From assembly GCF_018861295.1 (NCBI RefSeq), contig NZ_JAHLDM010000025.1, forward strand, positions 1 through 64,000: DNA of 64,000 bases, written 5' to 3'. Each line of letters starts with the position of its first letter. Within the stretch, counting starts at the first letter, position 1. The notes below the pieces were generated by a model, which worked only from the letters and a program-made list of their open reading frames with translations, was not told where the DNA came from and made no database searches. A program made the position numbers and the translations under genes. Shown piece by piece: positions 25,297 to 33,686 of this stretch. The stretch is from Clostridium_AD estertheticum_D. Its GTDB lineage: Bacteria > Bacillota > Clostridia > Clostridiales > Clostridiaceae.

Positions 25297-25800
25297 CTAA
25301 ATGCTAAGGGGTCAGACCTATAGGGATACGGTTCACAAAAGCTAAAAATTGATGAAGAGACATTCTTGGGGTAGCATACACAAAAATGATATTTCGTACG
25401 TTAAGAAAAACATAGCCCTATAAATGTAACAATCTAGGTTGTAAAGTGCTTAGTTTAACAAAACTAAGCTCCTAAATGTCCATTTCAATTTAAATTAAAT
25501 TTATAATGTACTAAAAAAAATCAATATTTTCCCATCAAGTGAGTGGTTATTATTATCATAAACTCACTCCTAAAAAGTGTCCCATAGGTCACAAAATCAA
25601 TGTACTATATTTGTAATATATCAGATAAAACAATACATTCAAATATACAATAAGAAAAAAGGCTTTAGTTTAATCTACTATAAGCTTTATGTATCAATGC
25701 TTTATGCTGTTTTTACGAATGTAAGGTTTTAAGTAAAATCGTACATTCGTTTGTGACGTATTTTATGAAAGATATGAACTAAATCAACACAAATTATTTA
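25297..25800. other. Gene-free stretch containing the left end of the 37-bp IR cassette
   Basis: Apart from the inverted repeat at 25368-25404 there is only AT-rich sequence with small hairpins (TAAGTTTAACAAAACTAAGC near 25450; TTACGAATG/CATTCG near 25716). I see no gene. Confidence 0.5.
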
Positions 25801-26562
25801 TTACAACTGTATTATAATATCGTGACCAATTGGTGTATCTGTAAGTGGTAGATTATATTCTTTAAAAATCAACTTAATTCCAGAAATATTGTCTGGTAGC
25901 GGTGGTGATATAATGAATTTATTGTGTAAAAATTCGTCTCCACCTGTTCCACTCGAAAATCGGCAATCATATTGGTCGCTTATAAACAATTGAAAAAGAG
26001 TATGTCGTGACTGGCATTCTGATGAATCACTTAAATTATCCCAATCTATATTGAGATTTACAACACTGCAGTTAGAATACTGACGGATATAAATTATAGA
26101 AAAAAACCTATTATCTACTTCGATTGACTTTAATACCTGTAAATTGCTTTGAAATCCCTCTGGCTCAACTAAAGGTCTGTATGTCTTATCATTCCACAGT
26201 GAACCAAATATTGATTTTAATAGGTCCTCGTATAAATCAAATTTTTCTGCCCAATTAGATATGAATTCAAAAGGTGGATAACCAGGGTTGTTGTTTGAAG
26301 TTTCCTTGCGTTGTTTTATTAACTCACAAATTTTTTCATCTATTAGATTGATTTTGTCATCATAATAATTGGTTGGTCGCTTAAATGACATTCGTTTCAT
26401 TCAATACCTCCTAAAAAATTTTCTTCGTGCTTTTCTACTGTTGCGACACAAAACATTTGTTTAATTATACTATTATTACTGTTACTTAACCAGTAAATTA
26501 TTACATTTATGGGGTTTTAATTTCATTAACGTACGAAATATCATTTTTGTGTATGCTACCCC
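25368..26562. mobile_element. 1.2-kb cassette bounded by perfect 37-bp inverted repeats
   Basis: 25368-25404 (GGGGTAGCATACACAAAAAT...) is the exact reverse complement of 26526-26562. Between them is a single minus-strand gene of 199 codons and no transposase. To the right lies a beheaded hydrolase gene, as expected if the unit inserted into it. It could be a non-autonomous transposon carrying a passenger, or an inversion junction. Confidence 0.6.
25801..26400 (-). CDS. Hypothetical protein, 199 aa, cargo of the IR cassette
   Basis: Soluble, no signal peptide. The N-terminal ~70 residues form helices with a chorismate-mutase-like rhythm (DDKINLIDEKICELIKQRKE) but no matching active-site set. 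The C-terminal half is beta-rich (FFSIIYIRQYSNCSVVNLNI ... LIFKEYNLPLTDTPIGHDII). GGAGG is well placed before the ATG. I do not recognise the family. Being the only gene between perfect 37-bp inverted repeats, it is probably a passenger or accessory gene of a mobile unit. Confidence 0.65.
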   Translation of the reverse strand: MKRMSFKRPTNYYDDKINLIDEKICELIKQRKETSNNNPGYPPFEFISNWAEKFDLYEDLLKSIFGSLWNDKTYRPLVEPEGFQSNLQVLKSIEVDNRFFSIIYIRQYSNCSVVNLNIDWDNLSDSSECQSRHTLFQLFISDQYDCRFSSGTGGDEFLHNKFIISPPLPDNISGIKLIFKEYNLPLTDTPIGHDIIIQL

Positions 26563-26717
26563 CTTTTGAACTTGTTATTGAGTATTTAGAAAAATTACGT
26601 GCTCCGCATAAAAAGATTATGTGGTTTGAGCGCTCTGCTCATATGCCTAATTTTGAAGAATCAGATATGTTTTGTGAATTTTGCATATCTCTACTGAAGG
26701 AAATGACAATTGTATAG
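26563..26717 (+). pseudogene. Alpha/beta hydrolase, C-terminal remnant
   Basis: The frame reads PFELVIEYLEKLRAPHKKIM, WFERSAHMPNFEESDMF, CEFCISLLKEM. The serine-alanine-histidine turn (RSAHMPNFEE) is the catalytic-His region of prolyl-aminopeptidase-like hydrolases. It starts right at the outer edge of the 37-bp repeat; everything upstream is missing. Confidence 0.7.
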
Positions 26718-26788
26718 TAGTAGTGGTCGCTACTGATGACAATTAAACAACTCCAAGTGTTAAAAAAGACACTGTGGAAGTACAAATA

Positions 26789-26915
26789 AACCCTTGTTAT
26801 TCAGTGTTTATACTTTTGTTTACAAATTAGTTTACAGTACTTGAAACATTTATAGCAACAGCAATTATGATATTTATAGAGGACTTAAAGACATACCGTA
26901 TAACATTATTATTAT
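26789..26915. repeat. Partial third copy of the long direct repeat
   Basis: AACCCTTGTTATTCAGTGTT through GAGGACTTAAAGACATACC matches the left parts of copies A (16850-16965) and B (19590-19675). Here only ~125 bp remain. Confidence 0.8.
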
Positions 26916-26949
26916 GTTATATGGTTTTTAGTGAAATTATTTAAATGTT

Positions 26950-27282
26950 CTAAATTTCTTGGATAAACAAATGTTCATTACGCCATTGTCTTATTAATAA
27001 TATTATAGGTTTTAGACTCTTGCCATATTCAGTTAATGAATATTCTACTTTTGGAGGAACTTGAAAATACATTTTTCTACTAACAATATTATAGCTTTCA
27101 AATTTTTTAAGTTGTTGTATTAGCATTTTTTCAGTAATTGAAGGTATTTTTTTTCTGAGTTCTCCAAATCGTAAGGTACCATTTTGTAAAGTCCATAAAA
27201 CCCACATACTCCATTTTCCACTAATTAAATCAATGGTGAAATCTATGGGACAAGTATATAATTTATCTTTTATTATTGACAT
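26950..27282 (-). CDS. HxlR family transcriptional regulator
   Basis: 110 residues with the HxlR winged helix: CPIDFTIDLISGKWSMWVLW, LRFGELRKKIPSITEKML, VPPKVEYSLTEYGKSL. The cysteine near residue 11 is the conserved redox- or electrophile-sensing residue in members such as HypR and YodB. GAAGGAGG precedes the ATG. Divergent to a flavin reductase-like gene, it probably regulates that gene in response to oxidative or electrophile stress. It is in a different block from the HxlR at 40055. Confidence 0.92.
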   Translation of the reverse strand: MSIIKDKLYTCPIDFTIDLISGKWSMWVLWTLQNGTLRFGELRKKIPSITEKMLIQQLKKFESYNIVSRKMYFQVPPKVEYSLTEYGKSLKPIILLIRQWRNEHLFIQEI

Positions 27283-27319
27283 AAATACACCTCCTTCAAA
27301 TTTTATCCACTTACCTTTT

Positions 27320-27333
27320 GTATAGTATTATAC
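27320..27333. promoter_or_regulatory. Candidate HxlR operator in the divergent region
   Basis: GTATAGTATTATAC is palindromic, and AAGTAGGTACTT follows within ten bases. Both lie between the divergent start codons and overlap likely promoter elements. Confidence 0.4.
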
Positions 27334-27416
27334 TTAAAAGTAGGTACTTGCACAATATATAATATTAGCTTAAGGTTATTTTATAAGTTTCTAAATATAA
27401 GGAGGTTAACTATATA

Positions 27417-27983
27417 ATGGATAAAATAAAAATGGGGAATAAAAATTATCTCTACCCGAATCCTATAATACTTGTTGGTACAAATGTTAATGGTAAACCT
27501 AATTACTTAAACGTTTCATATTGTGGTATAGTAAATCGAATTCCAGCTATGATTTCAATATCGCTTAATAGATCTCATTATACATGTACTGGAATTAAAC
27601 AAAATAAATCTTTTAGTATTAATATTCCATCAGTGGAGATGCTAGAAGTTACAGATTATTGTGGTATTGTATCCGGAAAAGATGTTGATAAATCAAACAT
27701 CTTTAATACTTTTTACGGAGGTCTTAAAGATGTTCCAATGATACAGGAATGTCCTATTAATATGGAATGCAGGGTTGTTCATGAATTAGATTTAGGTGGC
27801 ACTAATATAATTATAATAGGTGAAGTAGTGCAAACATACTCCGAAGAAAAATATCTCACAAATAATATTCCTGATTTAAAAAAAATTAATCCTATTTTAG
27901 TTTCTATATATGAATTTAATTATTATAATGTGGGAGAAAAAATCGGTAAAGCTTGGGATGTAGGCAAAAACTATGGAAACTAA
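27417..27983 (+). CDS. Flavin reductase-like (flavoredoxin) protein
   Basis: 188 residues after AAGGAGG. The FMN-binding split-barrel pattern is visible: PNPIILVGTNVNGKPNYLNV, SISLNRSHYTCTGIKQNKSF and the SINIPS turn, with DYCGIVSGKDVDKS. The family (flavoredoxins, HpaC-like reductases) binds FMN and passes electrons from NAD(P)H or ferredoxin. Control by the divergent HxlR suggests a role in stress or redox defence. Confidence 0.88.
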   Translation: MDKIKMGNKNYLYPNPIILVGTNVNGKPNYLNVSYCGIVNRIPAMISISLNRSHYTCTGIKQNKSFSINIPSVEMLEVTDYCGIVSGKDVDKSNIFNTFYGGLKDVPMIQECPINMECRVVHELDLGGTNIIIIGEVVQTYSEEKYLTNNIPDLKKINPILVSIYEFNYYNVGEKIGKAWDVGKNYGN

Positions 27984-28251
27984 AAATAATGCAAAGAACG
28001 CGGTTTTTATCAATTATCCTAATATCTGCCCAAGCGAATCTTAAATCATTATTTAAGATAGTTTGAATACTAGTTTTTGAGTTATCGTGGACATAGACCT
28101 AGTTATCATCATATCCTACTAGTACCTTTTCTATATTAGATACTTATATAGTATATTATAGTTTTATTTGTAGATAATTGAAAATAAGCTAAACTATACC
28201 TATATATTATCGATAATTATATAGCTAAACTAAATTCTAGGAGGAATTTAT
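27984..28251. other. Intergenic, no gene seen
   Basis: Short AT-rich stretch. It contains the leader of the next gene and a weak AATCATTATTTAAGAT inverted segment; nothing else. Confidence 0.4.
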
Positions 28252-28950
28252 TTGTATAATCGAGTATCATCACTTATGAGTTATAGAAATAACTATAATA
28301 ATATATTAAGTACTAATAAAACAACAACTAGTACTAATAATATTAATACAATTACTAATAAATATACTTCGGGTAATTATGATGAACTTAAATTTAATAA
28401 TAATGTTTTGAATGTGAGTAGTGGAACAAATTATAAAATTAAAACTTTAATGCATGGATATGCTGATATATATGTAAAGGAAGGCAATAATATAGGATTA
28501 CTTTTTTATGATATGTATCCTGATAAAGATGTTTCAGAAGCATTTTCTGAGGATGAATTTAATGATATGGCTCAATCGACTAAATTAGTCAAAATTATTG
28601 GTGGCAATTATCCTTTAGATGAAAAGTTAGATTTATTAAGAACCTTTTTACCTAATTGCCAAGAAGTAAGAGCCAGACTGGAAAGTTTGGGTGCTGAGAC
28701 TGGGAAAATGATTCAACTTGATAACAAATCTGAAAAAGTACTTTTTGAACCAAGTGGTTGGCTATATACTCAAGAGGATCTTACAAATCTTCGGAGTGCA
28801 TATACCGATAAGGATTTTTCTCAATTTGGTTATACTGAAAACTCTAAGTTTACAATTGATGGTAAAGATTATAAATTAGATAGTACTGGTCACTTAAACA
28901 TTCCTGAAGGTACTATATGTACACCAGATAGAGTTAAACTTACTAAATAA
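28252..28950 (+). CDS. Hypothetical protein, 232 aa, Asn/Thr-rich N-terminus
   Basis: TTG start supported by AGGAGG at ~28240. Residues 1-50 are low complexity (NNYNNILSTNKTTTSTNN), probably disordered. The rest is globular and acidic (YDMYPDKDVSEAFSEDEFND, ENSKFTIDGKDYKLDSTG). No signal peptide or membrane helix. I do not recognise the family. Such N/T-rich leaders occur in clostridial surface or flagellar-associated proteins, but nothing here proves it. Confidence 0.65.
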   Translation: MYNRVSSLMSYRNNYNNILSTNKTTTSTNNINTITNKYTSGNYDELKFNNNVLNVSSGTNYKIKTLMHGYADIYVKEGNNIGLLFYDMYPDKDVSEAFSEDEFNDMAQSTKLVKIIGGNYPLDEKLDLLRTFLPNCQEVRARLESLGAETGKMIQLDNKSEKVLFEPSGWLYTQEDLTNLRSAYTDKDFSQFGYTENSKFTIDGKDYKLDSTGHLNIPEGTICTPDRVKLTK

Positions 28951-29151
28951 TAGTCCAAGCATATTTGACTAGGCAAGAGGTATAATAGATTTTTTGAATT
29001 TAATAAAATGAGTATTCTAGGATGAAAACCATTTGAAATACAGGGATGTATGTGGATGCAAATATACATAATTTATGCAAATCATAGTATGATTAAATAT
29101 ATATTGTTAGTCTAAATTGTTATTCACGATGATACAAAAAGGGGAATGATT
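28951..29151. other. Intergenic, no gene seen
   Basis: 200 bp of AT-rich sequence between same-strand genes; no clear terminator or repeat. Confidence 0.35.
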
Positions 29152-29568
29152 TTGAAGAAAAAAGTAATTGTAATCTCAATATTTTTGTTTTTAATTACAA
29201 CAATCATATGGCTGTTGTATTTTAAAGGCATCATAGGAAATAAACCATTTAAACATCTGAATAAATCTGATATATCATCAATAAGTGTACTTGGTTCTCC
29301 ACCAAATAGGACAGTGGTAATCAATAAGGAAGAACAGATTGACGAAGTTGTAGATACATTAAATACTGTCCCTACCTATCAAAAGGTTGATTCTAGCAAA
29401 ATCATCGTTGGGCAGCTTATACAATTTACTTTAACAATGAAAGATGGTAGCATATTGAAATTAAAAGTATTCACTCCGACTATTGTAATTAATGGGCAGT
29501 CATATTTAAGCAAATATGGATTTTGTGAAGAATTGAATGCTTTAGGTAATAAACTGTTAAAGAATTAA
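29152..29568 (+). CDS. Small membrane-anchored protein, 138 aa
   Basis: I choose TTG 29152 because AAAGGGG ends at 29144; the ATG at 29146 is only one base away from it. One N-terminal helix (VIVISIFLFLITTIIWLLY) is followed by an outer domain with KSDISSISVLGSPPNRTVVI, QIDEVVDTLNTVPTYQK and SYLSKYGFCEELN. The layout matches DUF5301-like single-pass proteins often found beside signalling or resistance genes. A 64-residue membrane protein follows 29 bp later, so the two form an operon. Confidence 0.6.
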   Translation: MKKKVIVISIFLFLITTIIWLLYFKGIIGNKPFKHLNKSDISSISVLGSPPNRTVVINKEEQIDEVVDTLNTVPTYQKVDSSKIIVGQLIQFTLTMKDGSILKLKVFTPTIVINGQSYLSKYGFCEELNALGNKLLKN

Positions 29569-29597
29569 GGATATACGGAGTAAAAGGAGAAGTAAAG

Positions 29598-29792
29598 ATG
29601 AATAAAATTGTTAAATTGGTAATACAAGCAGTTGAATATTTTTTGGTTGTATTATTCGTATTTTGGATTTTTAGAAAGATAGGGATTAAGACAGATTCCT
29701 CTATGATTGCATTAGCAATTGGTTCAACAATTGGATGGGCAATAATTAAAGTAGGTAAAAGTATTATGAAGCGTAAACAAATAAATGATTAG
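29598..29792 (+). CDS. Small two-helix membrane protein, 64 aa
   Basis: AGGAG precedes the ATG. Two hydrophobic segments (LVIQAVEYFLVVLFVFWIF and SSMIALAIGSTIGWAIIKVG) and a basic tail (KSIMKRKQIND). Second gene of the small operon starting at 29152. Function unknown. Confidence 0.65.
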   Translation: MNKIVKLVIQAVEYFLVVLFVFWIFRKIGIKTDSSMIALAIGSTIGWAIIKVGKSIMKRKQIND

Positions 29793-29794
29793 TA

Positions 29795-29823
29795 GGGTTT
29801 CTTACCCCTGGGGTAAAAGATGA
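29795..29823. repeat. Palindromic motif TTACCCCTGGGGTAA, copy 1
   Basis: A ~27-bp sequence GGGTTTCTTACCCCTGGGGT... shared with 32731 and 36225. It sits between the convergent ends of genes at 29792 and 29847. In one frame it encodes GFLTPGVKDDY, similar to GFVTSGVKGD at 36225. Confidence 0.5.
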
Positions 29824-29846
29824 TTACCATTTATTATTATTCAATG

Positions 29847-30551
29847 TTACTTTTTCCATTTTCTTTTCAACACATCACATTTGCATACATTTAAACATTC
29901 ACCACATTGGATACATTCCTTCGTGTTCCAATTATTATTTTTCACCATATCAGCTACCTCAATACCCATTAAACAGTTGTTAGTACACCTTTTGCACTGA
30001 GTACATTTTTCACTTTTGCATGTTATTTTCAAAGAAGGTAATTTTAAAAAACTTCCAATATTCATTCCAATATAATTAAATATATACATAGGACAGATAT
30101 ATTGGCACCAAGTTCTTTTACCTAACACTATTGTTATTAAAATAATAGATATAGTTATTATATAATACCGAATTAAGTCATGAAAGCTAGATACTGAAAC
30201 CTTAGTATCTACCATATGATAAGGTAATATTATTTTTTGGAAACCATGCATTATTAGCGGCGCTATTATTAATGTAAAAAAGACACCTCCTGTTAACCAT
30301 TTTAAATTAGGTAATTTATGTTTTGGCTTAGTAGTAGGAACTAATTCTTGTAATGCACCAAATGGACATATATAACTACACCATGATCCTCCAAAGAATA
30401 TTGCAGACAAAATCATTAATAGAAATATAATATGCATAATTGTAAATGTTTTTTCAAAACTTGCCTGTACTATCAAAACTGGTGCAAAGTAGTTCAATGT
30501 AATTGGCAATAAAATAAAAGATAAAAAACTAATGCTCTTTCTTAAATTCAT
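29847..30551 (-). CDS. NapH-like membrane iron-sulfur protein (4Fe-4S binding)
   Basis: 234 residues. Four to five membrane helices carry two cytoplasmic C-x3-CP motifs (WCSYICPFGALQ and WCQYICPMYIFN), as in NapH/CcoG/YccM proteins. The C-terminus holds two ferredoxin-type clusters (CTQCKRCTNNCLMG and CIQCGECLNVCKCD). The family passes electrons from the quinone pool or ferredoxin to reductases. No partner reductase is adjacent. A membrane LuxR regulator lies divergently at 30893, a possible controller. Confidence 0.88.
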   Translation of the reverse strand: MNLRKSISFLSFILLPITLNYFAPVLIVQASFEKTFTIMHIIFLLMILSAIFFGGSWCSYICPFGALQELVPTTKPKHKLPNLKWLTGGVFFTLIIAPLIMHGFQKIILPYHMVDTKVSVSSFHDLIRYYIITISIILITIVLGKRTWCQYICPMYIFNYIGMNIGSFLKLPSLKITCKSEKCTQCKRCTNNCLMGIEVADMVKNNNWNTKECIQCGECLNVCKCDVLKRKWKK

Positions 30552-30599
30552 ATAATAGCTCCCTTGTATTTTATTTTTTAATCATATAAGCATGTACCT

Positions 30600-30892
30600 T
30601 CGTAAATAATTAAAGCATCAAAAAAAACAGGAGTCTATAGGTAAAACCCCCCTTAATTTCGTAAAAAATAGGAATAGGGGATACTCCCTATCCTTATTAG
30701 ACTCTAAATTTCACGATTTTTTATCGTATTTATATCCTTGAATATTGGTTTCTGTCCTACTGCTGCTCGTATTTAAAGATATTGAAAGATAGACCTATCT
30801 GTTTTATACTGAATATTGTATATGAAGATTTATTCTATTGAATGAGCTAAATATTTTTTCAAAGTAAAAGGTATGAAAGGACAGGTGTCATT
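30600..30892. other. Divergent intergenic region with a large hairpin
   Basis: GAGTCTATAGG ... TTATTAGACTC encloses CCCCTTAA and a TAGGGGATACTCCCTA stem near 30673-30690. It may be a terminator-like or regulatory structure between the divergent genes. No ORF. Confidence 0.45.
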
Positions 30893-31798
30893 ATGAAAGA
30901 CATTATTTCATTGTTTTATATTATTTCATTATTTGCAGGTGTATCATCTATTTCAATTTCCTATTTCATATACAATAGTAATAAAAAGAAAGCTCTAAAG
31001 TTTTTTATAGCATTGAATCTTTCTTTTTTTGCTATTCAGAATTCAATAGCATTAAGACTGTACTCAAAATATGTAGCTCAAGTAAGCTCATTTATACCAT
31101 ACCTATGTAAATTTTTAGATTTTGTTGGTACATCCTTTAGCTCTTTATTAGGGATATTCTTTATAAATTATCTTTTTGGTTTGGAAATAACAAACCTAAA
31201 AAAGAAAATATTTTTTTCTGTTTTTACATTTCAATTTATAGGAATAGCTATATATTATTTATTTGAAACACACTATATTTTTAAATTTATAATACATGCT
31301 TCCATTATTTCAGTAATTATATATGAACTCTATGTTGGACTTAAAAACTATAAACAGGTTGTAAATAAGGATTTAAAACAAGCTATAAAATCTTTTGTTT
31401 TAATAACCATAATATTTCTACCTTTTATAATGATTGAATCATATAGACCCTATATTCAACTTATTAAAAACATAGAGCTATTAAAAATGGCAGCACTACC
31501 TTCTTATTTTTTAACAATAAATATCTTTAATCTTTTATTTGTTTTAAAATATTTTAATACACCCTCATTTATCGCTAATAATAAACTTACAGATTACTTT
31601 AAGCAAAAATATGATATCACAGAAAAGCAAAGCGAAATTATAGAACTTATCATTAAAGGATTAACATATAAACAAATTGCTGAAAAACTTTTTATATCAT
31701 CTAAAACTGTTGATAATCACGTACAAAATATATATAAAAAATTAAAGGTCAACAGTAAAATGCAATTATCATATTTCGTGCGTTCAAATGAAAAATAA
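30893..31798 (+). CDS. Membrane-embedded LuxR-type transcriptional regulator
   Basis: 301 residues. Residues 1-225 form about seven membrane helices; residues ~240-301 are a LuxR/GerE helix-turn-helix (KQSEIIELIIKGLTYKQIAE, LFISSKTVDNHVQNIYKKLK). Few regulators join this DNA-binding domain directly to a seven-helix sensor; they act without a separate kinase. RBS AAAGGA precedes the ATG with rather long spacing. Divergent to the NapH-like gene. Signal unknown. Confidence 0.85.
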   Translation: MKDIISLFYIISLFAGVSSISISYFIYNSNKKKALKFFIALNLSFFAIQNSIALRLYSKYVAQVSSFIPYLCKFLDFVGTSFSSLLGIFFINYLFGLEITNLKKKIFFSVFTFQFIGIAIYYLFETHYIFKFIIHASIISVIIYELYVGLKNYKQVVNKDLKQAIKSFVLITIIFLPFIMIESYRPYIQLIKNIELLKMAALPSYFLTINIFNLLFVLKYFNTPSFIANNKLTDYFKQKYDITEKQSEIIELIIKGLTYKQIAEKLFISSKTVDNHVQNIYKKLKVNSKMQLSYFVRSNEK

Positions 31799-31810
31799 GA
31801 TTTAACATAA

Positions 31811-31934
31811 ATGGCATATAAGTTGTCAAAGTATTAAGATAAAGTAATAGGGAGTGATATCTCAGAAGAAATGTTGCATATTGCTTCAAGTAAAAGGTAA
31901 TCATCAAATATCAAATATGAATGCACGATTTTCT
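31811..31934 (+). pseudogene. Methyltransferase fragment (copy 1), interrupted by MITE
   Basis: Reads MAYKLSKY, stop, DKVIGSDISEEMLHIASSKR, stop, SSNIKYECTIF. This is the SAM-binding region of a class I methyltransferase (VIG-D-S/ISEEML). The same gene, cut at a different place, is at 36250-36416. Confidence 0.65.
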
Positions 31935-32126
31935 AGGGGTAGTAACCGCAAAGTGTAAATTTACCACGTTGAGACATATATTCCCAAGGTTTTGATACAA
32001 TAAAACAGTTATTAAATATAGGGGTATTGAGACGATTCGTGAAAAAAACAGCCATAAGACAGTATTCTCCATTTTTGATGAACTATAAATCAAAAAAGGA
32101 ACTACTATTTTGTGGCTGTTATCATG
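31935..32126. mobile_element. ~190-bp MITE, copy 1
   Basis: Starts AGGGGTAGTAACCGCAAAG and ends GTGGCTGTTATCATG. It is ~80 % alike by eye to 36417-36603, with an AACAGCCA / TGGCTGTT inverted pair enclosing its right third. No coding capacity. The left flank is a methyltransferase remnant. Confidence 0.7.
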
Positions 32127-32190
32127 TAAAAGTATGAAGAATGTGACACAACTAATGAGTAAGACTTACGTATTTTATTAAAACTAAACT

Positions 32191-32646
32191 TTAGTGAATT
32201 GGTACACAAATTTCACAAAAATGGTTTTTAACCATTTCAATTTTATACCTTTCAAGAATAGGTCTTGACTCATTCAGTTGATAGCCTTTCTTGAATAATT
32301 CCGGAAAAATTGCAAGCCACGCTTTTTGAACTTCTTCAGCTGTATGCCTTATTTTAAAAACTGCATAATTTCCTCCAAGAATGTTACCATCACTAATATA
32401 ATCATCACTAATGCAATAATCATTTGAAATAACGAGACATGTGTCATAACGGCAATTTTCAGGTTCTACTATTTTAGGGTTATCACGGGCAATTCCTAGT
32501 ATGATAGATTGCTCATTAAGCAGTCCAGTAGACTTAGCCCATTTTTTTAATTTTTCCATTACTTTAATATTATTCTGCCCATAAGATCCAACCTGCCTTA
32601 TATAAGCAATTCTATAAAATGGAGTTTTTTCAATTTCTATATTCAT
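32191..32646 (-). CDS. GyrI-like / AraC effector-binding domain protein
   Basis: About 151 residues from ATG 32646, preceded by AAAGGAAG; the in-frame ATG at 32673 has no RBS. The GyrI-like fold is indicated by IEKTPFYRIAYIRQVGSYGQ, IILGIARDNPKIV, LGGNYAVFKIRHTAEEVQKA and ELFKKGYQLNES. Stand-alone members bind small molecules or inhibit gyrase (SbmC). It lies downstream of, and on the same strand as, a methyltransferase gene, about 140 bp apart. Confidence 0.8.
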   Translation of the reverse strand: MNIEIEKTPFYRIAYIRQVGSYGQNNIKVMEKLKKWAKSTGLLNEQSIILGIARDNPKIVEPENCRYDTCLVISNDYCISDDYISDGNILGGNYAVFKIRHTAEEVQKAWLAIFPELFKKGYQLNESRPILERYKIEMVKNHFCEICVPIH

Positions 32647-32730
32647 AATTCTTCCTTTCTTTATAAAGTACATCGATGTCTATAAACATCATATAATGAT
32701 TTAAAATAGAAAACAAGGCATTTTTTAATT

Positions 32731-32762
32731 GGGTTTGTTACCCCTGGGGTAAGGGGTTATTT
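32731..32762. repeat. Palindromic motif TTACCCCTGGGGTAA, copy 2
   Basis: GGGTTTGTTACCCCTGGGGT followed by AAGGGGTTATT. Located just past the methyltransferase stop at 32783. See copies at 29795 and 36225. Confidence 0.5.
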
Positions 32763-32782
32763 GGTTTTGCAACATATTTATA

Positions 32783-33454
32783 TTATTTCATTGCCAATAA
32801 AATAGTCGTGTTTTCATGTTGCCACATTTTTTCTACTGATTTAAAACCAACATTATAAAGCATTTGCATCTGGTTTTCCACAGTACACGGTGTATCATAG
32901 TGATAGAAGCCATCAGTTATTCCTAATTCAGAGCGAATTCGCTTATTCTCATTAAAATTAAAATCTTCAGAGTCCTGGTTTGGAGCTGTATAATCAGTTT
33001 CAACATAAAAACCATTTGGTTTCAAACTTTTGAAAATCTTCTTATATAATTTAGTCTTTTCTTCGTGATTAAAATGATGAAGTGTTTCTACAGATAAAGC
33101 AACATCAAATACAGATTCACCCATATCATAACTGAAATAACTATCAACAATAAGATTAAGCTGGTTTAACTTATCACTGTGTTTTAGTTTTATTTTTTCC
33201 ATCATATCTTTAGCTAAATCGACTCCTGTAACCATAACTGTTGGATTTTTCTTAAAAATTTCATCTAATTCTAAACCAGTTCCACACCCCAAATCAAGTA
33301 CTTTTAAGCCATTAATTTTTGGTATTAATTTTGCAGTTTCAATATAATATTTATCCGCTCCATCTACATTATTCATCATATGTTCTTCATACCAATCAGC
33401 ACGATTATTAAAAAAACTACTCATTTCCTCTAATTTGATTTTATTATCTTTCAT
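32783..33454 (-). CDS. Class I SAM-dependent methyltransferase
   Basis: 223 residues. Motif I VLDLGCGTGLELDEI, motif II VTGVDLAKDMMEK and the motif IV region FDVALSVETLHHF are clear, with FFNNRADWYEEHM before them as in the UbiE/Methyltransf_25 group common in clostridia. The start is uncertain: ATG 33454 or GTG 33463, both behind GAAAGG. Substrate unknown. The two methyltransferase remnants nearby are a different gene. Confidence 0.88.
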   Translation of the reverse strand: MKDNKIKLEEMSSFFNNRADWYEEHMMNNVDGADKYYIETAKLIPKINGLKVLDLGCGTGLELDEIFKKNPTVMVTGVDLAKDMMEKIKLKHSDKLNQLNLIVDSYFSYDMGESVFDVALSVETLHHFNHEEKTKLYKKIFKSLKPNGFYVETDYTAPNQDSEDFNFNENKRIRSELGITDGFYHYDTPCTVENQMQMLYNVGFKSVEKMWQHENTTILLAMK

Positions 33455-33686
33455 ATAAATCACACAACCTTTCTAAATATCATAATAAAAGTATACTATC
33501 ATTACTAATGAAACAACAACCTTAAAAATAATTCTTTGTATGCTTTTTTTCTGATAAATGGTATTTCAAAGCAAGAAGTTTTATACAAGCATCATTTTCA
33601 AATAAATTGTAAATATATTTAATTTATAATAATTATGGTAGTATTGAATATATAATACTATATTTTATTAGGTAGGTGGATTTTCT

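Noticed and set aside
25340..25430. HSWGS in a frame across the left 37-bp repeat, as the front half of the hydrolase remnant at 26563
   Set aside because: The motif lies inside the inverted repeat itself and the residues before it (LMKR) do not fit a nucleophile strand; probably chance.
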